Source: JAHDDH01 sp963922775 (GTDB lineage Bacteria > Bacteroidota > Bacteroidia > Cytophagales > Amoebophilaceae). From it: a stretch of 5,855 nucleotides of DNA. The position numbers and the translations under genes are program-made. This document shows, piece by piece, positions 1-5,697 of the stretch. The first letter of the stretch is position 1, and each line of letters opens with the position of its first letter. The stretch lies in NCBI GenBank assembly GCA_963922775.1, contig CAWUJG010000024.1:1-5855 (forward strand). The letters are read 5' to 3'. The notes beneath the pieces are model-generated. The model worked only from the letters and a program-made list of their open reading frames with translations, did no database searches and was not told where the DNA came from.

Positions 1-2
1 AT

Positions 3-404
3 TCTATTTCAGCGAGTTATCAATTAATGCAATTAAGTTTATGGAAATCATCAGATAGAATGTCTTATAATAAAGTTATATATGATTCTTTAAATTATGA
101 AGCAGAACTACAGGCTAATTTAGATAAAAAACGTAAAGAGGGAATGCGCGAAGGCATAAGTATAGGAGAAAAAAGAGGAGAAATAAAGGGGATACGTCTA
201 GGAGAAATAAAGGGAGAGATAGACAAAGTAAAATTTTTAAAAAAATATAATATAAAACATGATATCAAAGACTTTAAATATCTTAAAGACAACCATATCA
301 ATAGAATTTTAGAAGAAAAATCTTGGGGAGAATTGAGTAACATACAGATCTTTGAAGAGCTCCAAAAAGGTAGTCTGAAAATTATGGAAGAAGATTATAA
401 TTAG
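3..404 (+). CDS. Rpn-family recombination-promoting nuclease / putative transposase, C-terminal part (5' end outside window)
   Basis: This is the C-terminal part of a protein whose reading frame is open to the left edge; the first internal ATG is at 27. Numbering from that ATG, a stretch of the type SSDRMSYNKVIYDSL is followed by a charged helix (about residues 25-40). Then glycine recurs every fourth residue at 39, 43, 47, 51, 55, 59 and 63, and a Lys/Glu-rich tail ends in stop TAG at 402-404. A segment like this leading into an E/K-G-x-x-x-G helix is typical of the tail of Rpn/PDDEXK_2 proteins. In those proteins the N-terminal PD-(D/E)XK domain cuts DNA and promotes RecA-independent recombination. 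No nuclease motif is visible here because that half would lie upstream, so I cannot say whether the gene is intact. It could also be an unrelated coiled-coil protein. The next gene downstream is a tRNA on the same strand, 113 bp away. Confidence 0.6.
   Translation, partial: SISASYQLMQLSLWKSSDRMSYNKVIYDSLNYEAELQANLDKKRKEGMREGISIGEKRGEIKGIRLGEIKGEIDKVKFLKKYNIKHDIKDFKYLKDNHINRILEEKSWGELSNIQIFEELQKGSLKIMEEDYN
177..214 (+). repeat. 14-bp direct repeat with 24-nt period inside the Rpn tail
   Basis: The 14-mer GGAGAAATAAAGGG occurs at 177-190 and again at 201-214. The 24-nt spacing equals eight codons and encodes two copies of G-E-I-K-G. A degraded related unit (GGAGAA) precedes it at 165-170. The in-frame repeat could expand or contract the glycine-every-four-residues helix by slippage without breaking the frame. 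Confidence 0.7.
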
Positions 405-473
405 GGGTAGTATCCAATTAGGTTAAGTATTTAATGTATATTTATTACTATATTATTACATTTTTTTTATAAA

Positions 474-506
474 AATTAGAATAAAAAAGAATTTTTTATT
501 CTAATT
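474..506. terminator. Perfect 15-bp AT-rich inverted repeat (hairpin), possible terminator between the Rpn gene and tRNA-Val
   Basis: The left arm AATTAGAATAAAAAA (474-488) and the right arm TTTTTTATTCTAATT (492-506) are exact reverse complements separated by a 3-nt loop, GAA. The element lies 69 nt after the Rpn stop codon and 11 nt before the tRNA. It could terminate transcription of the upstream gene, with the six T residues in the 3' arm acting as a U-tract. However, each arm has only one G/C base, so it is not a classic GC-rich intrinsic terminator. A T8 run lies just upstream at 461-468. The inverted repeat is certain; the terminator role is a guess. Confidence 0.4.
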
Positions 507-517
507 AATACATAAAA

Positions 518-592
518 AGACGGTTAGCTCAGCTGGTTTAGAGCATCCCGTTGACATCGGGAAGGTCGCTGGTTCGAATCCAGTATCGTCTA
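518..592 (+). tRNA. tRNA-Val (anticodon GAC)
   Basis: A complete 75-nt cloverleaf can be folded by hand. The acceptor stem is 518-524 with 585-591 (first pair A-U, one G-U at the sixth pair), followed by T8-A9. The D stem GCTC/GAGC is at 527-530 and 541-544 with a 10-nt loop. The anticodon stem TCCCG/CGGGA is at 546-550 and 558-562, and its loop TTGACAT gives anticodon GAC at 553-555, which reads GUC/GUU valine codons. The variable loop is 563-567. The T stem is 568-572 with 580-584 around the loop TTCGAAT. The discriminator is A592, as expected for valine tRNAs. CCA is not encoded (CTA follows), so CCA must be added enzymatically. The A1-U72 end pair is less usual than G1-C72. tyrS starts 2 nt downstream on the same strand, so the two are probably on one transcript. 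Confidence 0.95.
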
Positions 593-594
593 CT

Positions 595-1890
595 ATGGAG
601 AATTTTATTGATAGCCTCTCTTGGAGAGGCATGGTATATAATTATATCCCTGGATTAGAAAAATTATTATATCAAGAAACTACAAGGGGTTATATAGGGT
701 TTGATCCTACAGCTCCTTCGCTACATTTAGGCAATTTAGCTACTATAATGCTTCTTAAGCATTTTCAACAAGCAGGACATCAACCTATAATACTTGTTGG
801 AGGAGCTACTGCTAGTATAGGAGATCCGTCAGGCAAAAATAAAGAAAGGTCTCTATTATCTCAAGAGGTTATACAATATAATGTAGAAAATATTACTCGT
901 CAGCTGAAAAATTTTTTAGACTTTACACATCCTACTATAGGAGCAAAGATATACAATAATTATGATTGGTTTAAAGATTTTAATTATCTACAGTTTTTGC
1001 GTCAGGTAGGAAAAAATATTTCTGTAAGCTATTTAATCCATAAAGAAACAATAAAAAATAGACTTGCTACTGGAATTTCTTATACTGAATTTTCTTATCC
1101 TTTGCTTCAAGCATATGATTTTTATTACCTATATAAATATCATAACGTAAAATTACAAATGGGAGGGTCTGATCAGTGGGGAAATTTAACTACTGGTGTA
1201 GAACTTGTACGTAAAACTATACAAAAAGCAGTTTTTGCTTTAACTACTCCTCTGGTTACAAAGTCTGATGGAACAAAGTTTGGCAAAACAGAACAGGGAG
1301 CTATATGGTTAGATCATAAAAAGACTTCGCCATACCAGATGTATCAATTTATACTTAATATCACAGATAAAGAAGCTATACAGTATGTAAAAATATTTAC
1401 ATTGCTTAGTAAGCAAGATATTAGTATGCTTATTGAAAAACATCAAAAAAATCCGTCTTTACGTATATTACAAAAAAAAATAGCCAAGGCTATTATGGAT
1501 ATGGTTTACCAAAATTCAGAAGAATATAGTATAGCAGAAAAAATTTCTGATGTGCTTTTTGGAGATGTTGTATGTGAAGTGCTTAATACTATAGCTAAAG
1601 ATCGGCTTGAGTCTATAGTAAATACTATTCCCCATGTTACTATTACAAAAAGTTCGTTAGAAGATGATATTTCTATAGTAGATTTGCTTACTAGTTTAAC
1701 ACATAAAAAAATTTTTACCTCAAAAAATGAAGTTTTTCGCTTCATAAAAGATGGTGGACTATATATCAACAAAAAAAGGATAGTAGATCATCAACATATG
1801 TTGGTATTACATAAAGAACTTATCTCAGAAAGATATCTTCTAATACAAAAAGGAAAAAAAAAGCATTATTTCCTCATCTTTAATGCATAG
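595..1890 (+). CDS. tyrS: Tyrosyl-tRNA synthetase (TyrRS)
   Basis: Cytoplasmic class I aminoacyl-tRNA synthetase that joins tyrosine to tRNA-Tyr using ATP, normally as a dimer. The 431 residues match the usual bacterial length (about 420-430). The Rossmann domain shows GYIGFDPTA (32-40) and the HIGH-type signature HLGN (44-47). It also has GGATASIGDPSG (69-80), the tyrosine-pocket segment LLQAYDF (170-176), QMGGSDQWGN (188-197) and the KMSKS-type loop KFGKTE (228-233). Residues from about 359 to the end form the C-terminal S4-like tRNA-binding domain. The ATG at 595 is chosen because the N-terminus (MENFIDSLSWRGM) aligns with the family pattern of the type NFIEELRWRGM; the next ATG (631) would delete this conserved start. 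The start lies only 2 nt after tRNA-Val, so any ribosome-binding site would fall inside the tRNA; none is seen. Nothing looks truncated, though three A9-scale homopolymer runs occur in the 3' half. Confidence 0.97.
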   Translation: MENFIDSLSWRGMVYNYIPGLEKLLYQETTRGYIGFDPTAPSLHLGNLATIMLLKHFQQAGHQPIILVGGATASIGDPSGKNKERSLLSQEVIQYNVENITRQLKNFLDFTHPTIGAKIYNNYDWFKDFNYLQFLRQVGKNISVSYLIHKETIKNRLATGISYTEFSYPLLQAYDFYYLYKYHNVKLQMGGSDQWGNLTTGVELVRKTIQKAVFALTTPLVTKSDGTKFGKTEQGAIWLDHKKTSPYQMYQFILNITDKEAIQYVKIFTLLSKQDISMLIEKHQKNPSLRILQKKIAKAIMDMVYQNSEEYSIAEKISDVLFGDVVCEVLNTIAKDRLESIVNTIPHVTITKSSLEDDISIVDLLTSLTHKKIFTSKNEVFRFIKDGGLYINKKRIVDHQHMLVLHKELISERYLLIQKGKKKHYFLIFNA

Positions 1891-1914
1891 TATTTTCTGT
1901 AAGAAAATAGCTAT
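1887..1914 (+). terminator. Hairpin overlapping the tyrS stop codon, possible weak terminator
   Basis: TATTTTCT (1891-1898) and AGAAAATA (1902-1909) pair perfectly around loop GTA. The stem extends with ATAG (1887-1890) pairing to CTAT (1911-1914) across a single bulged G1910, giving 12 bp in all. The following bases are T-rich but interrupted, with no clean U-tract. The position right at the stop codon fits a terminator or a 3'-end stabiliser for the tRNA-Val/tyrS transcript. The weak AT-rich stem keeps confidence low, and readthrough into recJ remains possible. Confidence 0.35.
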
Positions 1915-1978
1915 ATCATTTATTTTGATTTATTTCTAGTGTATTTTTTATGATAATAAATTTAGACTGCCCTTCTTT

Positions 1979-3673
1979 ATGGAAAATAATTTTTGGCGTA
2001 TAAAACCAACTCCTGCTATACAGAGCATAAAAAAATTATCAAAAAAGTTCAATATACCTCCTATATTAGCGGCTATTTTACTGCAAAATGGAATTAATAC
2101 TTCTAAAAAAGTAAGGCAATATTTTCATCTTTATTTAAAAAATTTGTATGATCCTTTTTTGATGCATGATATGCACAAAGCTATAGATAGGTTGATACAG
2201 GCTTTAGATAGTAAAGAAAATATTTTACTTTATGGGGATTATGATGTAGATGGTGTTACTAGTATTGCTTTAACATATCAATTTTTAAAACAGCTGTATT
2301 CCAACATACAGTATTATATTCCAGACAGAAATTTAGAGGGTTATGGGATTTCTCAGCAAGGTATTTTATGGGCTAAAGAAAATAACATTGATCTTATTAT
2401 CAGCTTTGATTGTGGTATAAGGGCTATACATACGGTAGCATTAGCAAAAAAGTATGCTATAGATGTAATTATTACAGATCATCATAATCCGGGAGATTTT
2501 TTGCCTCCTGCTTATGCTATAGTGAACCCTAAGCAAAGACTATGTGGTTATCCTTTTAAAGGTCTTTCTGGTTGTGGTATAGCTTTTAAATTGTTGCATG
2601 CTTTGTGTATAAAAAAAAATATACCACAGCAAAATTTGTATGCTTATATAGATTTGGTAGCTATAAGCACTGCTGCAGATATTGTGCCTATTATTGATGA
2701 AAATAGAATTTTAGTACATTATGGTTTACTTCAGCTTGATAAAAAGCCTAGTAGTGTAGGATTGGCTGCTCTGGCTAAAATAGCTGGATTATGTCATCCT
2801 ATTACTGTATCACAAATTGTTTTTCAGCTGGCTCCTAGAATTAATGCTCCAGGTAGAATAGCCCATGCTAAAGTGGCAGTAGAATTATTACTTTCTCAAG
2901 ATAAAAGTATAGTATCTGAACAAGTAGCTGCTATTAATTTGTTAAATACAAAAAGGAGAAAAATAGATACAAAAGCTTCTAAAGAAGCATTAAACAGAAT
3001 TGAAAATGAAAAGACAAGGTGTACAAATATTCTTATTGATCAAGAATGGTGTAAAGGTATATTGGGTATTGTAGCAGCACGTTGTGTAGATCGGTATTCT
3101 AAGCCTACTATTATTTTTACTTCTGTAGATGATAAGGCTATTGGATCAGCACGTTCTGTACCTGGGTTTAATATTTATGAAGCTATTGTATCTTGCGAAG
3201 ATTTGTTGGACCAGTATGGTGGTCATGCTTATGCTGCAGGTATTACTATGCCTATAGACAATATACCTATTTTTAAAGAAAAGTTTGAAGCTATAGTAAA
3301 AAAAGAAGTACAAAAGAAGCAATTAACACCTATTTTAGACATTAGTTTAGTAGTCGATATTAAAAACCTAAACCCTAAGCTATATTATTATATACAAAAA
3401 ATGGCTCCTTTTGGTCCAGAAAATATGCAACCTGTATTTGTTACTTATGGGGTTCAGGCAGCGTCTTGGTCAATTATTAAAGAAAAACATCTTAAAATAC
3501 ATTTTCATCTTAAAAAAGAGGGGTATCTTGTAGAAGGCATAGGTTTTGGCATGGCAAATTATGTTGATATTATTAAAGGAAATAAATTTTTTAATATAGC
3601 TTTTACATTAGAAAAAAATGATTTTTTAGGTGAAAATCATATACAAGTTAATATTAAAGATATACAATTTTAA
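1979..3673 (+). CDS. recJ: Single-stranded-DNA-specific 5'-3' exonuclease RecJ
   Basis: RecJ degrades single-stranded DNA 5' to 3' in recombinational repair (RecF pathway), base-excision and mismatch repair, using Mn/Mg ions. The 564 residues match the family length. The N-terminal segment LYDPFLMHDMHKAIDRL (56-72) precedes the DHH domain. Its metal-binding motifs are DYDVDG (87-92), DCG (144-146), the hallmark TDHHNPG (166-172) and TAADIVP (231-237). RINAPGR (287-293) follows. The DHHA1 domain shows GSARSVPGFNI (389-399) and GGHAYAAGITM (414-424). The C-terminal OB-like region contains APFGPENMQPVF (476-487) and ends in QVNIKDIQF. All core catalytic positions appear present. The start codon follows an 88-bp spacer after tyrS; no Shine-Dalgarno is evident, and the N-terminus (ENNFWRIKPTP) fits Bacteroidota RecJ proteins. 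It converges with mdh, with 24 nt between the stop codons. An A9 run lies at 2611-2619. Confidence 0.96.
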   Translation: MENNFWRIKPTPAIQSIKKLSKKFNIPPILAAILLQNGINTSKKVRQYFHLYLKNLYDPFLMHDMHKAIDRLIQALDSKENILLYGDYDVDGVTSIALTYQFLKQLYSNIQYYIPDRNLEGYGISQQGILWAKENNIDLIISFDCGIRAIHTVALAKKYAIDVIITDHHNPGDFLPPAYAIVNPKQRLCGYPFKGLSGCGIAFKLLHALCIKKNIPQQNLYAYIDLVAISTAADIVPIIDENRILVHYGLLQLDKKPSSVGLAALAKIAGLCHPITVSQIVFQLAPRINAPGRIAHAKVAVELLLSQDKSIVSEQVAAINLLNTKRRKIDTKASKEALNRIENEKTRCTNILIDQEWCKGILGIVAARCVDRYSKPTIIFTSVDDKAIGSARSVPGFNIYEAIVSCEDLLDQYGGHAYAAGITMPIDNIPIFKEKFEAIVKKEVQKKQLTPILDISLVVDIKNLNPKLYYYIQKMAPFGPENMQPVFVTYGVQAASWSIIKEKHLKIHFHLKKEGYLVEGIGFGMANYVDIIKGNKFFNIAFTLEKNDFLGENHIQVNIKDIQF

Positions 3674-3697
3674 TACTTTTTTAATTTTTTTGTCCAT
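3674..3697. other. Convergent recJ/mdh 3' spacer with T-tracts
   Basis: Only 24 nt separate the recJ and mdh stop codons. On the plus strand the spacer holds T6 (3677-3682) and T7 (3685-3691), which could help release recJ transcripts. No adjacent GC-rich stem is present, so a conventional terminator is not supported. On the minus strand, mdh transcripts would run into an A-rich stretch and probably end within or beyond the recJ 3' end. Confidence 0.3.
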
Positions 3698-4651
3698 TTA
3701 TTGTGCTATTTTTAGTTTATTTTTGCTTTGATTTTGGATAATTTCTATATTTTTTTCTACCTGTATTCTTGAAGTATCTAGTAATTCCTGTTCTTTTTCG
3801 TTGAGTTTAATTGGTATTATTTTTTCTACTCCATTTTTACCTAAAATAACTGGCACACCTAAATAGCTATTATAAATACCATATTCTCCTTGAAGTTGTA
3901 TACATATAGGCAGAATTCTTCTTTGGTTTTTTACTATAGATTCTACCATTTGTGCTGTAGCAGCTGCAGGTGCATACCAAGCAGAAGTATGCATCATTTT
4001 TACAAATTCTCCACCTCCATATTTTGTTTTGCTAATAATACTGTTTAATGCTTGTTTATTGATAAGTTCATGCACAGGTATTCCAGAAACAGTAGTATGT
4101 CTGGGTAGGGGAACCATGCTATCACCATGGCCACCTAATAGCATGGCTTGGATTTCTTTAGGAGATATTTTTAAATATTGTGCTATTAATGTACGATAGC
4201 GTGCAGTATCTAAAATACCAGCCATACCTAGGACTTTTTCTCTTGGCAGTGCTGAGGTCAGGTGTACTTGGTAAGTCATGGCATCAAGAGGATTAGATAC
4301 TACTATAATGATGGCTTGGGGTGAGTGTTGTATAACATTTTTTGTAACATCATGTACTATTTTTGCATTGGTAATTACTAAATCATCTCTACTCATTCCT
4401 GGTTTTCGGGTGATTCCAGCAGTAATAATTACAATGTTTGATGATTTTGTGGCTATGTAGTTATTATTTACACCCAAAATTTGGGTGTCATAATTATGTA
4501 TAGCTGCTGCTTGTAGAATATCTAATGCTTTGGCTTCTGCTAATCCTTTACGTATATCTAATAAGACAATTTTTTCTACTATTGCTTTCATAGCAAGAAT
4601 ATGGGCACAAGTTGTACCTACATTACCTGCACCTATTATGGTTATTTTCAT
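3698..4651 (-). CDS. mdh: Malate dehydrogenase (NAD-dependent, LDH-like class)
   Basis: Cytoplasmic enzyme that interconverts malate and oxaloacetate with NAD(H). The 317 residues are close to the usual 310-320. The Rossmann motif GAGNVG (7-12) and acidic D32 after strand beta-2 indicate NAD rather than NADP. The active-site loop TRKPGMSRDDL (81-91) supplies substrate-binding R82 and R88; Arg at 82, where lactate dehydrogenases have Gln, marks malate specificity. VSNPLDAMTY (118-127) carries the conserved Asn. The catalytic relay is D148 and R151 in LDTAR, with the proton-transfer His at H175 in GGHGDSM. The protein ends in a Lys/Gln/Asn-rich tail (about 300-317) that may be slightly longer than in relatives. 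The start is set by MKITIIGAGNVG, the standard N-terminus. No other TCA-cycle gene is adjacent; mdh stands alone, divergent from the rhomboid gene and convergent with recJ. Confidence 0.97.
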   Translation of the reverse strand: MKITIIGAGNVGTTCAHILAMKAIVEKIVLLDIRKGLAEAKALDILQAAAIHNYDTQILGVNNNYIATKSSNIVIITAGITRKPGMSRDDLVITNAKIVHDVTKNVIQHSPQAIIIVVSNPLDAMTYQVHLTSALPREKVLGMAGILDTARYRTLIAQYLKISPKEIQAMLLGGHGDSMVPLPRHTTVSGIPVHELINKQALNSIISKTKYGGGEFVKMMHTSAWYAPAAATAQMVESIVKNQRRILPICIQLQGEYGIYNSYLGVPVILGKNGVEKIIPIKLNEKEQELLDTSRIQVEKNIEIIQNQSKNKLKIAQ

Positions 4652-4675
4652 AGTATCTTTAATGAAGTATTAAGA

Positions 4676-4690
4676 ATGTATTGAATACAT
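4676..4690. repeat. 15-bp palindrome upstream of mdh, possible operator
   Basis: ATGTATT (4676-4682) and AATACAT (4684-4690) are exact reverse complements around a single central G. The site lies 24 nt upstream of the mdh start codon, a position suited to a dimeric repressor site or a small 5'-UTR hairpin. In sequence this AT-rich, a 7-bp arm can occur by chance, so a regulatory role is only suggested. Confidence 0.35.
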
Positions 4691-4720
4691 GTTTTATAAT
4701 ATATATTTCTGTAAAATAGA

Positions 4721-4737
4721 ATTTTATATAATAAAAT
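4721..4737. repeat. 7-bp AT-only inverted repeat
   Basis: ATTTTAT (4721-4727) and ATAAAAT (4731-4737) are inverted copies with spacer ATA. An overlapping alternative pairing uses TAAAAT (4712-4717) with ATTTTA (4721-4726). The two pairings exclude each other. Low base complexity makes chance a good explanation. Confidence 0.25.
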
Positions 4738-4745
4738 GTTTTATC

Positions 4746-4764
4746 ATTGTATATAATTGTATAT
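4746..4764. repeat. 9-bp direct repeat with 10-bp period
   Basis: ATTGTATAT occurs at 4746-4754 and again at 4756-4764, so the copies sit one helical turn apart on the same DNA face. It lies roughly 25-45 bp upstream of the TATACT hexamer that may serve the rhomboid gene. This spacing fits paired activator sites, but low complexity means chance cannot be excluded. Confidence 0.3.
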
Positions 4765-4869
4765 GTACATCGTCAGCATATTGTTGCTATACTAATGTTA
4801 AAAATATGGAGATATAAAATAAAAAATTTATGTTGCCATATAAAAAATTTTAAAATTTAACTAAAAAAT

Positions 4870-5649
4870 ATGTTTACCCATTTTAGTATTACACCTGTAG
4901 TCAAAAAATTATTATGGATTAATATTACTATATATATTATATGCCATTGGTTAAATTTTTCTTTTATTGATTTTTTTGGTCTCCGTTCTTTTTATTCAGA
5001 GCATTTTTTACCCTACCAGCTGATTTCTCACTTGTTTTTACATGCTGATTTTTTTCATTTATTGAGCAATATGCTTGCACTTTATATGTTAGGTCCTTTG
5101 TTAGAAAAAACATTAGGAAGTAGACAGTTCCTTATGTTTTTTTTTTTTACAGGCATAGGAGCTTCTTTTATGTATTTGGGTATTAATTTTTTAGAGTTAA
5201 AGAATTTATATAAAAATTTTCAATACTATATGCTACATAGTACACCAGAAAATTTTTGTGTGAGTATTAACCAGTATACAGAAGAAGTTTATAATATTTA
5301 TTATAATTTTATGAAAAATTTTTTCGATAATCCGCATGATGAGCAATTAATAATAAAAAGTCAGTCTATTATAGAAGACTTATTTACTCACAAAGCTAAC
5401 AGGCCTATAGTTGGTGCTTCAGGAGCTATTTTTGGTATTTTAATGGCTTTTGCCATGTTATTTCCTAATGTATCTCTTTTTATGTTATTTATTCCCATTC
5501 CTATCAAGGCAAAATATTTTGTAGCACTATATGGTATTTATGAATTATATGCTGGTGTTCAAGGTAATCTTATGGATAATGTAGCCCATTTTGCTCATTT
5601 AGGGGGAATTATTTTTGCTTATATCTTTATTAAGTGGATAAGAAAATAG
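4870..5649 (+). CDS. Rhomboid-family intramembrane serine protease
   Basis: Polytopic inner-membrane protease that cleaves transmembrane segments of other proteins; its substrate cannot be told from sequence. Predicted membrane helices lie near residues 11-30, 47-76, 86-107, 181-199, 201-223 and 240-257. The oxyanion/active-site residues in helix 2 are H63 and N67 (HLLSN). The nucleophile is S184 in VGASGAIFG (181-189), and the catalytic His is H243 in HFAHLGG (240-246), so the Ser-His dyad is complete. About 70 residues (108-178), rich in Tyr, Asn and Glu, separate helix 3 from the GASG helix, far longer than in GlpG; I recall similar inserts in other Bacteroidota rhomboids. Length (259) fits that group. 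The start at 4870 follows an in-frame stop (4858-4860), so no longer N-terminus is possible, and the leader is A-rich without Shine-Dalgarno. A T12 run encodes four Phe in helix 3. Confidence 0.93.
   Translation: MFTHFSITPVVKKLLWINITIYIICHWLNFSFIDFFGLRSFYSEHFLPYQLISHLFLHADFFHLLSNMLALYMLGPLLEKTLGSRQFLMFFFFTGIGASFMYLGINFLELKNLYKNFQYYMLHSTPENFCVSINQYTEEVYNIYYNFMKNFFDNPHDEQLIIKSQSIIEDLFTHKANRPIVGASGAIFGILMAFAMLFPNVSLFMLFIPIPIKAKYFVALYGIYELYAGVQGNLMDNVAHFAHLGGIIFAYIFIKWIRK
5137..5148 (+). repeat. T12 homopolymer inside the rhomboid gene
   Basis: Twelve consecutive T residues encode Phe90-Phe93 in the third membrane helix. The gene is in frame as read. A tract of this length is prone to replication or transcriptional slippage, so it could switch the gene off or be a sequencing error hotspot. 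Confidence 0.9.
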
Positions 5650-5697
5650 ATTATACATATTTTTTACATAAAACATAAGTAGTTAAATTAGTAGCTA
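5650..5697. other. Convergent spacer between the rhomboid gene and the right-hand Rpn tail
   Basis: This 48-nt AT-rich spacer lies between two stop codons facing each other (TAG at 5647-5649 on plus, TAA at 5698-5700 on minus). It contains a T6 run (about 5661-5666) but no clear stem-loop, so a terminator is not supported. Confidence 0.3.

Larger units (their letters stand above)
4652..4869. promoter_or_regulatory. Divergent mdh / rhomboid intergenic region
   Basis: This 218-bp, very AT-rich stretch must hold the promoters for mdh (leftward) and the rhomboid gene (rightward), as neither has another upstream gene on its strand inside the window. A TATACT hexamer at 4788-4793 resembles a -10 element for the rhomboid gene, but I see no convincing partner box and no clear Bacteroidota TTTG/TAnnTTTG promoter. 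The bases before the rhomboid ATG are A/T-rich without a Shine-Dalgarno. No ORF of useful length is present. Repeats within it are listed separately. Confidence 0.45.

Noticed and set aside
95..343. 82-codon open frame on the minus strand opposite the left Rpn tail
   Set aside because: It is the antisense of an AT-rich, Glu/Lys-rich coding region, giving a Ser/Leu/Phe/Ile-rich string with no recognisable family and no independent start signal.
405..517. Small gene between the Rpn tail and tRNA-Val
   Set aside because: No ORF of useful length on either strand; the stretch is low-complexity AT sequence apart from the hairpin.
1506..1772. 88-codon open frame on the minus strand within tyrS
   Set aside because: It is fully contained in the conserved TyrRS C-terminal coding region and its product has no recognisable domain.
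1911..1978. Bacteroidota-type promoter for recJ (TTTG at 1924-1927 and TATTTTTT at 1942-1949)
   Set aside because: The spacing between boxes is about 14 nt instead of roughly 19-21 and the second box lacks its final G, so it was not listed as a promoter.
3618..3640. 8-bp inverted repeat ATGATTTT / AAAATCAT near the 3' end of recJ
   Set aside because: It lies inside the recJ coding sequence, over 30 nt before the stop, without a following T-tract, so it is not a credible terminator.
4278..4460. 60-codon open frame on the plus strand within mdh
   Set aside because: It lies antisense to the conserved MDH active-site region; no family resemblance.
4763..4795. Ten-codon ORF (MYIVSILLLY) upstream of the rhomboid gene
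   Set aside because: It is too short, has no ribosome-binding site and overlaps the candidate -10 hexamer; chance is the simplest explanation.
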